The notes below the pieces were generated by a model. That model was not told where the DNA came from. It saw nothing but the letters and a program-made list of their open reading frames with translations, and did no database searches. From NCBI GenBank assembly GCA_946800325.1, contig OX326960.1, positions 11,568,893 to 11,632,892 of the forward strand: DNA of 64,000 bases, given 5' to 3'. Positions within the stretch are counted from its first letter, which is position 1. Each line of letters opens with the position of its first letter. Both the position numbers and the translations under genes were made by a program. Origin of the DNA: Luzula sylvatica (taxonomy: Eukaryota > Streptophyta > Magnoliopsida > Poales > Juncaceae). Shown here in pieces: positions 1-11,694 of the stretch.

Positions 1-623
1 CGATTTCTTGTATTATTTTAAAAGAGAAAAATATATTCACACATATTTACAACACGATCTTCCTATATGGGACAATTGAATAAATAATCCCTCGACTAAA
101 ACATCCATTAGAGCCAGTACAGTAGCATCATATCATCATTTTTCATTTTAACCATTAAATAATGATACGTAAAAAAATTAAACTCATTGATTTTACGACA
201 TGTTTTAGGCATTATTAGAAGATCACATCTTACATGAATAAAATTGACTATTATTATTATTGGTTATCTTCATGTTATTATATTCAGTGTATTCGTTTGT
301 TTATTATTTTACATTACATTACATGCTCAAATGTGATTGCAGTGAAATATGAAAAATTTATATATGAAATACTCAAAAAATAATATATAACATTATAAAT
401 CATATAACATATATTAATATTATTTGTAGAACTTCAATTTTAAATCCATCAAATATTTGTTTCAATTTTTTTATTTATTTTGACATCCATATTAACATAA
501 TTCATACGTACCAATTTTCCTTATTTCAATTTGTAAGACATTATGTTAGAACATACTTATTTGCATAATAAAATTTTAAGCACTATGATATAGTTTTAAA
601 ATATTATACCTATACGAATCACA
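1..623. other. 3' flank of a lost H4 unit, AT-rich
   Basis: No gene is seen here. The first 140 bases match the 3' flank that follows the H4-derived pseudogenes elsewhere (near 14668-14800 and 34818-34950), but the H4 part is missing. The remainder aligns with 14800-15265 and 34950-35460. The block is interrupted at 628 by the copia insertion and resumes at 9225. Confidence 0.6.
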
Positions 624-628
624 TATAA
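624..628. repeat. Target-site duplication TATAA, left
   Basis: TATAA directly precedes the left LTR and is matched by TATAA at 9225-9229. Confidence 0.92.
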
Positions 629-1604
629 TGTTGGGGAATATCCCCGGCCCCGGGCCCGCGCAGCGGATATGTAGGCCCGGTCCGATTCCCCGATTCCCGA
701 GATCACGCCACGACTTCGAGGGTACGATGCAAATAGAAGGTTAGATCCATACCAGTTCCAAATTGATGGAACACGAAGGGTTGATCGCTGCCTCCTATTC
801 CTCCGGTCACGTTGGTGACTTTACGCGCGTCCCACAACGTGCGTCCTTCACCGTTCGTTCCCGTTCTTCGATCCTTCGGTTCGATCACAACGGAGAGCCC
901 CAAGTGTTGCTCCTCCACACATATCCACCTTGAGTCGGAAGACGCCGGACACGGATACACCTGCCTAGACGATGTATCGGTGCACTTGCTTGATCTCGAT
1001 CGATTCTCTATTAATCTCTCTTCGTGCCTTTTCACTCACAAAAGATCAAATCTGAATTTGCTCTTTTTCTTGTGTCTTGGGCAGAATATTTCTTTGAATT
1101 ACTTCTGAATTCCTTTTTGAAGATGAGAGAGAAAATCCTATTTATACCTAATAGGATAAGGATTAGCCAAAAGGCATGTATATCCAATATACACCCTTTC
1201 ACACAGAAAACTGTATGAACCTGTTCAGTATTCTGTCCAGACGAAATTGATAAATTTCTCTGACAGAAAATCAACCAACACGAAAGTTGTAGATAATCTT
1301 ATTATCTACTCAACCCAATTTGGCCCAGCCCAATTGGAGTTCGTATGCAAAAGTTATGACTGTTTTACTAACTGTATGTCATACTGTTGCACCCTTTCGG
1401 TATTTCACAGAAACGACACTTATACTTCGTTCATATGAAATATATTTCTATATGAAGGTTGTAGATAATCTCATTATCTATCTAACCCAATTTGAACCAT
1501 TCTAATTGGATTTTCCCACTGAAAGTTATGGCCACGAATGTACGACTACATTCGTTTATCCTTGTGTACACTTTTACGGTTGATCCGAAACTGTATTTCT
1601 TTCA
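629..1604 (-). repeat. Copia 3' LTR (left copy)
   Basis: The 976-bp LTR begins TGTTGGGGAATATCCCC and ends TTTCTTTCA on the plus strand. It is the 3' LTR because the element reads on the minus strand. Its first bases form a short palindrome (GGGGAATATCCCC). The short ORFs inside it occur identically in both LTRs and are not regarded as genes. Confidence 0.95.
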
Positions 1605-1617
1605 GTCTCCCACTCAA
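1605..1617 (-). other. Polypurine tract of copia element
   Basis: The minus strand reads TGAGTGGGAGAC directly before the 3' LTR. This is a purine-rich plus-strand priming site in the expected position. Confidence 0.7.
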
Positions 1618-2766
1618 TTTCAGATCTACCTAAAAGGTACTCATGCATATCCAATACGCATGATTTTAGAGAATATAGCTCGCGTATCAAATACCAAGCT
1701 ATGCACATCCAATGTGCCGATTTTATGATCAAGCCCGACTTAGTACGACTCGTTGTGTGACCATGTAGGTTCGACTTAACGATGGCAGTAGGTTGTTTCC
1801 AATGCCTACAAGCTCATGAGCGGGATCTAGTCACTCCATCATAGCTACCCATGTTAAACGAAAAATGATTGTGATCATTGTGCCTATCTCGAATAGCGGT
1901 TACTAGTTCTCTTGTTTACGATATCCGTTAATCAAAAGGCACGGTAATAGTCATCCTTATAATTTGATTAACTACACTTATTCCCCGATTCCGAGTTGAT
2001 TTAACAATTTCAATCGATATTAACCATTAATATCATTGACTGTGGCCACAGTTTTCGTTAATCGACTCATCGAGCGGCGCCTAAGAGATATCTCTTCCTT
2101 TCGGAATAAACAATTCCTATCTTGGAGACTCACATTGAATTCCGTGTTTCGGACAATACCCAATGATGACCCTTTTAACTCCCTATTACGGTGAGCGTAA
2201 GATCATATCAAAGCATTGTGTTACGCACGTAACGCAATCAATGATCCCCTCAAGTATGAAGAATCTAAAACCCCATCCGTCGCAAGTCCATCTATAATGA
2301 CTAAACCATGTCATGGTCTCGCGGCTTCGGTCATATCCAATATATGTAACCTAACATATATCTACGTTCCCGATTCGACAAACTCCTTTGTCCCATGATT
2401 AGCAAAACATAATCATCTCCTCGGCAAACGTACTAGTGTACGCGTTCAGTCTATTATCTAATAATAGAAATGCTTCTCTCTTAAGCAAGCTGATCCGCGA
2501 CTAGGGATGTTTAGAAATGACACTTTAAGTGTGACGGTTTTGCTGCACATGGTCCTCAACCATGTCGACGTCCACACAAGTTCAAATCAAGGTTCATGTA
2601 ACAATCATATTACACAACCCAGCACACAGTTTTCATATAAGATAGATGCAAAATGAAAAAATTTTAAAATTCTGAAATTGCATTACTATAAGATAAGTTT
2701 GGGGTGATACAACGTTTACTAATCTATTAGACTAATCTCATCCTACGAAATTATCGTTTTAGATAA
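1605..2766 (-). other. Copia 3' non-coding region
   Basis: A 1.16-kb stretch lies between the polyprotein stop and the 3' LTR. No domain is recognisable on either strand. It contains repeated short phrases of the ATATCCAAT type that also occur in the LTR. Confidence 0.7.
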
Positions 2767-5700
2767 CTAACTACTCTCTTCCTCCTCTAGGTATCTCAAA
2801 CCTATAGCTTTCGCATGATAATCGTGCCTAGCTTGCGAGAGTGGCTTAGTAAACGGGTCCGCAACATTCCTGTCAGTATCAATCTTCTCAATGATCACAT
2901 CCTTCCTTTGCAAAATCTCACGGATCAAGTGAAATTTTCTGAGTATGTGCTTGGAGCGGTGATGTGCCCTCGGTTCCTTGGACTGTGCTATTGCGCCCGT
3001 ATTGTCGCAATACACAACTACAGGTTCCGAGATGCTCGGGACTACACCAAGCTCCGACACAAACTTCTTGATCCAAACCGCCTCCTTTGCCGCTTCGGAA
3101 GCCGCAATATACTCCGATTCAGTTGTAGAGTCTGCTATCGTGGGTTGTTTGGAACTTTTCCAAACTACCGCTCCACCATTTAGACAAAACACGTATCCGC
3201 TTTGTGATCGAAAGTCATCGACACATGTTTGGAAACTGGCGTCGGTATATCCATTGATGACCAACCCGGATGTCTTTCCACCATAAATTAGAAATTGATC
3301 CTTAGTTCTTCGGAAGTACTTAAGGATGTTCTTAACCGCGATCCAATGCATATCCCCTGGATTAGATTGGTAACGCGAAACGACGCTCAATGCATACGAC
3401 ACATCGGGGCGCGTACAAATCATGGCATACATAATTGATCCAACCGCCGAAGCGTATGGAACAATACTCATCGCATTCTTATCTTCGCTCGATGTCGGAC
3501 ATTGAGCTTTAGAATACGATATGCCACTCGACATTGGAAGAAGTCCTTTCTTCGAATTTTGCATTGAAAACCGTTTCAACACTTTGTCGATGTACGTGCT
3601 TTGACTCAAGCCGAGTAACTTCTTGGATTTATCTCTATAAATCCTCACGCCTAATATATAGGCGGCCTCGCCCAAATCTTTCATAGCGAAACGAGTATTT
3701 AAATACTTCTTAACATCCGTAAGCATCGGAATGTCGTTTCCTATGATCAAGATGTCGTCTACATATAGTACAAGAAATACTACGCGGCTCCCACTAACCT
3801 TCTTGTATACACAAGGTTCTTCTACGTTTTTCACGAAATTATATTCTCGTATAACTTCATCGAAACGTATGTTCCAACTCCGAGAAGCTTGCTTCAATCC
3901 ATAAATGGATCGTTGCAACTTGCACACTTTATTCGGACTCTTCGAATCGACAAAACCCTCGGGCTGTGTCATGTACACATCCTCTTCTAAGTTCCCGTTA
4001 AGGAATGCGGTTTTGACATCCATTTGCCAAATCTCGTAGTCATAATACGCAGAGATAGCAAGTAAGATCCGTATGGATTTAAGCATAGCTACTGGTGAAA
4101 ACGTTTCTTCATAGTCGACACCATGAATTTGTTTGAAACCTTTCGCCACAAGCCGTGCTTTATAAGTGTTCACATTCCCATCCATGTCGGTCTTCTTCTT
4201 GAAAACCCACTTACATCCCACTGGTTTAACCCCGGGAGGTGGATCAATCAAGTTCCAAACTTGATTATCGTACATGGATTGAATCTCGGATTTCATGGCA
4301 GTTTGCCACTTATCGGAATCCTCGCTTTTCATAGCCTCGCGATAAGATGTCGGTTCATCATCTATGAATTCGACTTCATCGTCATTTGCCACGATAAAAC
4401 CATATCGTATAGGCTCTTGACGAATCCTACCCGATCTACGAATTGCGCCTTGTGCACTTGACTCCGGATCCTCAACATTTGAGGAAACCGGATCAACGTT
4501 CATCGGTTCAACGTTTGTTTGCGGTTCTCGAATTTCTTCGAGATCTATTTCATATCCATCCATTCTTTTAGATATAAATTCCTCCTCTAAGAAGGTACCT
4601 CCACGAGCAACAAACACTTTGTTCTCGTATGGATGATAGAAATAATATCCCTTTGTTTCCTTGGGATAACCAACAAATAAACATTTTTCAGATTTGGGAT
4701 CAAGTTTATCCGCGATTAATCTGCGGACATAAGCTTCACAACCCCAAATCTTAACGTAAGACAATTTCGGAACTTTTCCGGTCCATATTTCATATGGTGT
4801 CTTAGGTACCGATTTAGAAGGTATGCGGTTTAATAAGTAAGCCGCTGTCTCTAGGGCATATCCCCAAAACGATTTTGGAAGGGAAGTTTGACTCATCATG
4901 GATCGAACCATGTCCAACAAGGTTCGATTCCTCCTCTCGGACACGCCATTCCATTGTGGCGTTCCTGCCGGAGTCCATTGTGGAACTATTCCACAATCTT
5001 TTAGATGATCTTCAAACTCATAGCTCAAATATTCGCCACCTCGATCCGATCGAATGGCTTTAATTTTCTTGCCAAGCTGATTTTCAACTTCGTTTTGAAA
5101 CTCTTTGAACTTTTCAAAGGTCTCCGCTTTCGTACGCATCACATAAATATATCCATATCTACTATGATCGTCCGTAAACGTAACAAAGTATCGATAGCCT
5201 CCTCTTGCCTCGATGCTCATCGGTCCACACACATCGGAATGTATGAGTTCCAATAGATCGTTGGACCGCTCTCCGACCTTGGAGAACGGCGCCTTAGTCA
5301 TCTTGCCAAGCAAACAAGATTCACAATTCCCAAATGAATCCAATTCAAATGAGTCTAGCATTCCATCTTTATGGAGTCTAGCAATGCGTTTCTCATTCAC
5401 ATGACCGAGACGACAATGCCAAAAGAAAGTCCGATTATCAACTTTAGGTTTAATCCTTTTTGCATTAACGTTATATATGGACTTATTATTTCCGTGATCG
5501 AAATCCAACACATAAAGACCATTTTCTAACAGAACATTTCCATAGATAATAGAATCCTTACATATCGAAAACTCATTATTCCTAATAACGAATTCATAGC
5601 CATCATTGGCCAGTTTCGACACACTTATTATGTTCTTACATAATGTCGGTACATAATAACAATTATTTAGTACTAAAATAAGTCCACTAGGTAAAGTCAA

Positions 5701-6738
5701 ATTAACTACTCCTACGGCAAACGCAGCAACTCTTGCTCCATTCCCGACGCGTAGATCGACTTCACCCTTTTCCAACCTTCGACTATTTTGAAGAACCTGC
5801 ATATTTCGACAAATATGAGTCCCACAACCGGTATCCAATACCCAATTAGTCATAGTTGAAATATTAACTTCAATAACGTTAATACCTGAGAGGCCGGTCG
5901 CTGAAACCGCCTTGCCCTTCTTCACCTCCTCGAGGTAAGACTTGCAATCGCGCTTCCAATGTCCAGCCTTGTGACAATGAAAGCACGTCTCATCCTTGGA
6001 TTTCTCCTTTCCCCTTTTATTCGGCTTCGAACGTTTCTTAGCCGAACCGCCCTTGGACTTTGATCTCTTACGATCCTTATTCTGAATTGTGAGAACATTT
6101 CCGGCAACTCTTGCCCTGTTCTCTCCGGACGACTTTAACGTCTCCGATTCAAAATTCTTGAGCATTCCGTGAAGCTCAGGGATCGTCTTATCCATCGAAT
6201 GCATGTGATAGTTAGTCACGAACGGATAAAACATTGGAGGAAGTGCACACAAGATCAAATCTTGTTGCATAATCTTCGACAATTTCTCTCCTAGCTTCTC
6301 AAGACGGTCTATGAGAGCTTGCACCTTCAAAACGTGAGAGCTAACCGAAGACCCCGAAGGCATCTTGCAGTTTACCAACTCTTTGAGCGTACTGAACCGT
6401 TCAATACGCTCCTGCTCTTGGAACATTTCCTTGAGCACAACATCTATGATGTGCGCATCCGAGTCCTCAAACTGCTTTTGAAGACTAGCGTCCATACATG
6501 CCAACATGAGGCACGTAACATCATTTGAGTCCTTCTTAAGTTTCTCAAACGCGGCCTTTTCTTCGGCCGTAGCATCGGGGCCCGGTTCCACTAGTTCCGT
6601 ATCCAATACGTGACTCTTGCCCTCTTGCCTGAGAACTATTCTCAGGTTTCGGTGCCAGTCAAAGTAGTTCCGACCCACTAGCTTATCCTTTTCTAAAGTC
6701 GATCTAATCGACATGGTGTTGGTGTTACTAGAAGACAT
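2767..6738 (-). CDS. Copia gag-pol polyprotein, intact
   Basis: A single uninterrupted 1323-residue ORF encodes all the proteins needed for copia retrotransposition. The gag part (about 1-250) is followed by a CCHC zinc knuckle at about 252-265 (CFHCHKAGHWKRDC). The aspartic protease has a DTG core at about 297-308 (WVLDTGCGTHIC). The GAG-pre-integrase segment contains HCRLGHVNEKR. The integrase shows HSDVCGPM, FTDDHSRYG and RSDRGGEY. The reverse transcriptase starts near 816, with QMDVKTAFLNG and the YVDD catalytic box at about 992-995. RNase H follows with GYTDASF, STTESEY and a CDNTGAI block near the end. Integrase before RT defines Ty1/copia. The length is typical of an autonomous element. 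No stop or frameshift is seen, so it could be active. The start is the first Met of the ORF (MSSSNTNTMS), next to the leader. Confidence 0.97.
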   Translation of the reverse strand: MSSSNTNTMSIRSTLEKDKLVGRNYFDWHRNLRIVLRQEGKSHVLDTELVEPGPDATAEEKAAFEKLKKDSNDVTCLMLACMDASLQKQFEDSDAHIIDVVLKEMFQEQERIERFSTLKELVNCKMPSGSSVSSHVLKVQALIDRLEKLGEKLSKIMQQDLILCALPPMFYPFVTNYHMHSMDKTIPELHGMLKNFESETLKSSGENRARVAGNVLTIQNKDRKRSKSKGGSAKKRSKPNKRGKEKSKDETCFHCHKAGHWKRDCKSYLEEVKKGKAVSATGLSGINVIEVNISTMTNWVLDTGCGTHICRNMQVLQNSRRLEKGEVDLRVGNGARVAAFAVGVVNLTLPSGLILVLNNCYYVPTLCKNIISVSKLANDGYEFVIRNNEFSICKDSIIYGNVLLENGLYVLDFDHGNNKSIYNVNAKRIKPKVDNRTFFWHCRLGHVNEKRIARLHKDGMLDSFELDSFGNCESCLLGKMTKAPFSKVGERSNDLLELIHSDVCGPMSIEARGGYRYFVTFTDDHSRYGYIYVMRTKAETFEKFKEFQNEVENQLGKKIKAIRSDRGGEYLSYEFEDHLKDCGIVPQWTPAGTPQWNGVSERRNRTLLDMVRSMMSQTSLPKSFWGYALETAAYLLNRIPSKSVPKTPYEIWTGKVPKLSYVKIWGCEAYVRRLIADKLDPKSEKCLFVGYPKETKGYYFYHPYENKVFVARGGTFLEEEFISKRMDGYEIDLEEIREPQTNVEPMNVDPVSSNVEDPESSAQGAIRRSGRIRQEPIRYGFIVANDDEVEFIDDEPTSYREAMKSEDSDKWQTAMKSEIQSMYDNQVWNLIDPPPGVKPVGCKWVFKKKTDMDGNVNTYKARLVAKGFKQIHGVDYEETFSPVAMLKSIRILLAISAYYDYEIWQMDVKTAFLNGNLEEDVYMTQPEGFVDSKSPNKVCKLQRSIYGLKQASRSWNIRFDEVIREYNFVKNVEEPCVYKKVSGSRVVFLVLYVDDILIIGNDIPMLTDVKKYLNTRFAMKDLGEAAYILGVRIYRDKSKKLLGLSQSTYIDKVLKRFSMQNSKKGLLPMSSGISYSKAQCPTSSEDKNAMSIVPYASAVGSIMYAMICTRPDVSYALSVVSRYQSNPGDMHWIAVKNILKYFRRTKDQFLIYGGKTSGLVINGYTDASFQTCVDDFRSQSGYVFCLNGGAVVWKSSKQPTIADSTTESEYIAASEAAKEAVWIKKFVSELGVVPSISEPVVVYCDNTGAIAQSKEPRAHHRSKHILRKFHLIREILQRKDVIIEKIDTDRNVADPFTKPLSQARHDYHAKAIGLRYLEEEESS

Positions 6739-8235
6739 ATTCTACAAATGAAATAAAAGATTGATTACTAACGTTGCGTACTTATCTTATAGGACTTATA
6801 TGATGATTATATAATAGTGTTATTTTATCGAATCGATAACCCTCATACCGATACGGGACTCCAAGTCCATAACACTCAAGACCCATATTTTACGATCCTC
6901 CCACAAGTTGCTTTGGCAGACGAATGGGATCTCGCTATTTAGGTAGGATTATATCCAATCACATCCAATGCGACTCTTGAACCTTTATAGGATTTCGGTG
7001 ATGGATCGTATCCAATACAATCCCAGTTCCGTGTGTGCATCCTATCTATGCCCCGAACTTCCAATCAAGTCGGCTTTGGCCTCAACCCTTACTGGCTAGA
7101 ACGGTTAAGTCACAACCATACTCATCGTATCGTTCAAATAAACTACTAATAAGTCGGCTTTGGCCTTAACCCTTATCAGTCCCTATTTAACGCTTGCCAC
7201 CCCGTCGATGACTACAATAACCCATGTCGGCTTTGGCCTTAACCCATGTGAGACGTAGTACCGATCATAGTGGTTGTGAATATGGAAGGCATTTCCATGA
7301 CTTAAATATTATGAGGGATCATGCCATTGCATGTTTCTAAATCCGTGACATAATCCAATTATATCACTATCACAAGATTTTCATAAATGCATATGTATTT
7401 ATTTGGGAGTCTAATTATTCTAAATAATTATCTAATTATATGCTAGTATGATTGATGCCGATCAAATCGATATAAAGAACTCAAAATTCCAAGTTGTGTA
7501 GCCAAAGTTATCACGAAAACAAAATCAGCAACCAGAAACCAGTCCGTTGCAACGCAACATAGTCCGTTGCAACGGACCTCCTGTATACTTGGCACTCCGT
7601 TACAACGGAATACCAGTCCGTTACAACGCTATTTATTCCGGAGTTTGGCAAAAATTTCCAGAAACATGTCCGTTGCAACGCAACCTTGGTCCGTTACAAC
7701 GCTATTTTCTGCAAACCTTTGTCCAAATTTCCAGAAACCTGTCCGTTACAACGCAACATATAGTCCGTTGCAACGGACAAAACTGCGTAGACATCCGTTA
7801 TAACGGACCCAGTCCGTTACCACGGACTCCAATAGACACCATTGGCATCCCCGCAACCTCGTATCTGATACAGGTTCCGTTACCACGGACTCCAAGTCCG
7901 TTGCAACGGAATATGCGTTTTTCGCAGTTCTCTTCACACCCCCGCATCCTATACAGGGTCCGTTGCAACGGACTCCAAGTCCGTTATAACGGACTATACG
8001 ATTTTTGAACTGCTATTTTCGCTCGTTTCCAAAACGATCAATCATGAAACCTTTTCACGATTATTCCTAGATACTCTCAATCAACTATTGATCGATCTCT
8101 AGCGAATTTCACTTGTGATTTTAATGGAATTTGACATTCTAAATATGTAACATCATGCAAACGGGTACGAACTTTGATAACCCGTGCGTATATCTAATAT
8201 ACGACTATGATTCGACCCTCGAATCGATGGCGATC
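6739..8235 (-). other. Copia untranslated leader with repeats
   Basis: This 1.5-kb stretch between the PBS and the gag start has no convincing ORF. It holds three copies of a GTCGGCTTTGGCCTTAACCC-like sequence (7069-7091, 7153-7175, 7226-7246). It also holds a cluster of CCGTTRYAACGG palindromes (7541-7997). Confidence 0.8.
7541..7997. repeat. Array of CCGTTRYAACGG palindromes in leader
   Basis: About fourteen full or partial copies of a near-perfect palindrome, consensus GTCCGTTRYAACGGAC, lie at irregular spacing in the copia leader. Variants include GTCCGTTGCAACGGAC, TCCGTTATAACGGA and half-mutated forms ending AACGC. The same motif family recurs at 17317-17552 and 29628-30165 in other LTR sequences. 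Confidence 0.85.
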
Positions 8236-8247
8236 GCTCTGATACCA
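8236..8247 (-). other. Primer-binding site, initiator Met tRNA
   Basis: The minus strand reads TGGTATCAGAGC one base inside the 5' LTR. This is the usual plant copia PBS, complementary to the 3' end of initiator methionine tRNA. It fixes the element's orientation. Confidence 0.95.
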
Positions 8248-8248
8248 C

Positions 8249-9224
8249 TGTTGGGGAATATCCCCGGCCCCGGGCCCGCGCAGCGGATATGTAGGCCCGG
8301 TCCGATTCCCCGATTCCCGAGATCACGCCACGACTTCGAGGGTACGATGCAAATAGAAGGTTAGATCCATACCAGTTCCAAATTGATGGAACACGAAGGG
8401 TTGATCGCTGCCTCCTATTCCTCCGGTCACGTTGGTGACTTTACACGCGTCCCACACCGTGCGTCCTTCACCGTTCGTTCCCGTTCTTCGATCCTTCGGT
8501 TCGATCACAACGGAGAGCCCCAAGTGTTGCTCCTCCACACGTATCCACCTTGAGTCGGAAGACGCCGGACACGGATACACCTGCCTAGACGATGTATCGG
8601 TGCACTTGCTTGATCTCGATCGATTCTCTATTAATCTCTCTTCGTGCCTTTTCACTCACAAAAGATCAAATCTGAATTTGCTCTTTTTCTTGTGTCTTGG
8701 GCAGAATATTTCTTTGAATTACTTCTGAATTCCTTTTTGAAGATGAGAGAGAAAATCCTATTTATACCTAATAGGATAAGGATTAGCCAAAAGGCATGTA
8801 TATCCAATATACACCCTTTCACACAGAAAACTGTATGAACCTGTTCAGTATTCTGTCCAGACGAAATTGATAAATTTCTCTGACAGAAAATCAACCAACA
8901 CGAAAGTTGTAGATAATCTTATTATCTACTCAACCCAATTTGGCCCAGCCCAATTGGAGTTCGTATGCAAAAGTTATGACTGTTTTACTAACTGTATGTC
9001 ATACTGTTGCACCCTTTCGGTATTTCACAGAAACGACACTTATACTTCGTTCATATGAAATATATTTCTATATGAAGGTTGTAGATAATCTCATTATCTA
9101 TCTAACCCAATTTGAACCATTCTAATTGGATTTTCCCACTGAAAGTTATGGCCACGAATGTACGACTACATTCGTTTATCCTTGTGTACACTTTTACGGT
9201 TGATCCGAAACTGTATTTCTTTCA
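8249..9224 (-). repeat. Copia 5' LTR (right copy)
   Basis: This 976-bp LTR has the same ends and length as the left copy, with three substitutions between them. As the 5' LTR it should carry the promoter. A TATA-like GGTATAAATAGG lies on the minus strand at 8757-8768. Confidence 0.95.
8757..8768 (-). promoter_or_regulatory. TATA box in copia 5' LTR
   Basis: The minus strand reads GGTATAAATAGG, a good plant TATA box in the 5' LTR of the minus-strand element. The same sequence lies at 1137-1148 in the other LTR. The start site is inferred. Confidence 0.55.
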
Positions 9225-9229
9225 TATAA
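9225..9229. repeat. Target-site duplication TATAA, right
   Basis: TATAA directly follows the right LTR. Joining the two flanks recreates the uninterrupted sequence seen near 15255. Confidence 0.92.
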
Positions 9230-11694
9230 TACTAAGTAGGTTATATTTGTGTTTTTCTTTTTTCATAAAATTAAGTTATATCTAAAATATTATTATACAA
9301 CGACCCCAATAAATATAATAATTTGATACAAAAAGTACATTTTTTTTGTTATCATAATATAAAATAATTATGAAACATATATACGCTTATCGATAAATGA
9401 GTTCAAATAATTTGTTTTGAGATGATATTTTCTTCATTAACATACAGATATTTATGCACTTCAAACTATAAATGAATTAACATCATATTTTTTTATGGGT
9501 TTTAGTATTTAGAGAATTGGATAAGAATTCACTAATAGTACATTGTATGTTTTGTGTAATTTCTTCAATTATTGATAGTATTTTTTGTTGTTTTTTTATC
9601 GTATTTTATTTAATTATTATTTTAACATTTTAATTCGCGGAGAGAATCTAATGTTGTATTTTGCGAGCACTTTCACACCCATCCTTGTACAAATAACATA
9701 AGAACTGTCACCATCTTAAAGAGAGAGATTTTTCCGAGACTTTTTCGACATCTCGACTTTTGCAAGAATTGGCCGGTAAATAGAATCATACATATAAATT
9801 AAGTATTATTTGATATTTTTCTAATTTCTCTGTTCACAGAAGATGGTAAAGTAAATCGGACACAATACATCTAAATTTAGCAAATTGGATACTACACATC
9901 TTAAAATAGACATGATTCTCGTAACATACTTTTATTGTGGATAAAAAAGTTGTGATCACATAAAATTTATGGACTCCACATTATCTAAAAATGATTTAAT
10001 TATTTTTATGAGATGGTTCACTCTAAAAGCATGATTGTTGGCTCGGGACATTTTGTCATCATTGTTAATCATGAATAAATATTTTTATTCTTATTAAATA
10101 TAAACTTAATTTAGAAAATACATTAATTTTTATTATTTTCTTACAAATTTTTACAATGGATTTAACTATTATCCGAATCATTTCATTGGTTATATTATAG
10201 TATGAGACAACATTTGAATCATTGACTAACTATTGATAATTTATTTGTAAATATTTATGTGTTTACTTTTTTTAATAAATTCTGACGATGTATTTAGATG
10301 GCAAAAAAGTGTAAACTTTTTTGTTTACACTTTTTTGCTCATACAACATACCACACCTTTTCACACACCAAATTCTGAATATATCCTACCACATTTTCTA
10401 ACACTAAATCCTTAATATATCATGAAACACCAAACCCTTCAATAAAAGTAATATATTTGGACACCATACAAAAAAAGAAAGGGTTCAAATTATCAATTGC
10501 ATCAAACGGTTTGAAACAGAGTAGTGTTCTAAATATTTTGTCAAAGAACGAGTCAAAGAATGTTTGAAACTTTATAGAGGCTAAACACAAGAAATTCAAT
10601 TAAACGGTTCGGTTCGGTTTTGATGTTTAGAAATCGATTAAACCGAACCGATCTAATAACATCTCATTTTTTGTAACTTTTCAATATGTTAATGTTAAAA
10701 TGTAAAAAATTGATATAATAAATCTATAAAATAATATAATTATATTTTATAATATGATTTTATATTTTTTGATAAATAAAATATAATTTTTTTGATAAAT
10801 ATAATTTTTTATATAAAATTATAATATTTTTTATTAGGTTCGGTTTTTAATCGATTCGAAGTTAAAAGGGTCGGTTCGATTTAAATTTAGTCCGGTTCGG
10901 TTTAAATCGGTTTGGCCTTATTCGGTACGGTTTGAACCGAACCGACCAAATGTACACTCCTATGTGTGTGGCTGTAAACGCATGATTGACTCGGGATATA
11001 TTTTAAGATTTTTATTAATTAAAAATAATTTTTTTTATTATTATTATTATGAACTTAATCAAGAGATTAAATCAATTTTATTATTTTCTTCTAATTGTGC
11101 GCAATTTTTTTATACCTTCATCATATTATTTTTCACTCGTTATATTATGTTTGATACATTGATTAATAATTATTGATATTTTATGATTTTAGCTTTTTTT
11201 TTATTTTTAATGTTTACGTGTTCATTATTTTATAATAAACTTTGAGAATGCGTTTGGTTGTTGAGAATGAATATTAGATCATGCGAATGTCATGACTCAT
11301 GAGAAAACAAATTTCTCACAATTCTCATACAACACATTTTTTCACAAAAAACCTGAATATATCACGAAACACCAAACCTTCCAATATATCAGCCATATCG
11401 TCAAGTTTTATGTTTTATTTTGATCCCTCCAAAAGCTGAGGTATTTTGGATAATTTAGTGAGAATCAATTGATTAACTTCAGATTATTGTTTCAATTCTG
11501 TTTTTTCACATTTTGATTCAAAAAAAGTTAAGACATAAATCATGAAATTAATCAATTACAAACTTAAAATTTGATTTAGTTCAATTTCTTGTATAGGATC
11601 AAAACAGAAAAAGAAGATTACGACAAGGTCTTCCTATATTTGACAATTGAAAAAAGAATCCTCCACTGAAAAATCCATTACAGCCTTCTTAGCC
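9230..11694. other. AT-rich block related to 15265-16700 and 35460-36360
   Basis: No gene is seen. Phrases shared with the other blocks include the CCAAACCCTTC region near 10430 and the AAACGGTTTGAAAC region near 10505. These mark this as one of the repeated backbone blocks. The 3' flank of the H4 pseudogene occupies the right end (about 11400-11694). Confidence 0.5.
10601..10962. mobile_element. Degenerate MITE with GGTTCGGTTCGG ends
   Basis: An AT-rich core lies between GGTTCGGTTCGG on the left and AACCGAACCGACC on the right, followed by ACACTCCTA. Related blocks lack this segment, since the left flank matches 16740 and 36400 only up to about 10600. It resembles hAT-type MITEs with TAGGAGTGT-like ends, but the left terminus is lost and no TSD is visible. 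Confidence 0.4.

Larger units (their letters stand above)
629..9224 (-). mobile_element. Complete Ty1/copia LTR retrotransposon
   Basis: The element is 8596 bp long, lies on the minus strand and appears intact. Two 976-bp LTRs (629-1604 and 8249-9224) start TG and end CA on the plus strand. They are flanked by the 5-bp direct repeat TATAA at 624-628 and 9225-9229. The uninterrupted target is present in related blocks near 15255 and 35455. Reading on the minus strand the order is 5' LTR, PBS, a 1.5-kb leader, one gag-pol ORF, a 1.16-kb 3' region, a polypurine tract and the 3' LTR. The LTRs differ at only three positions that I can find (825/8445, 837/8457, 921/8541), so the insertion is recent. 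Gene order (integrase before reverse transcriptase) places it in copia. A Tork/TAR/Angela-like lineage is possible but not established. Confidence 0.96.

Noticed and set aside
703..1035. 110-residue ORF repeated at 8323-8655
   Set aside because: It is part of the copia LTR; repetition reflects the LTR, not a gene pair.
7541..7997. Regularly repeated palindromes resembling a CRISPR array
   Set aside because: Spacing is irregular, repeats are short and variable, and the context is a plant retrotransposon leader; no cas genes are present.
7541..7997. Insertion of the 29018-type LTR into the copia leader
   Set aside because: Apart from the palindromes I find no matching LTR ends, TATA box or flanking duplication there.
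8236..8247. A tRNA gene beside the copia LTR
   Set aside because: Only the 12-base primer-binding complement is present, with no cloverleaf.
10964..11176. Small AT-rich ORFs (also 15796, 33553, 55733)
   Set aside because: Composition-driven, no start context or domain, and broken in related blocks.
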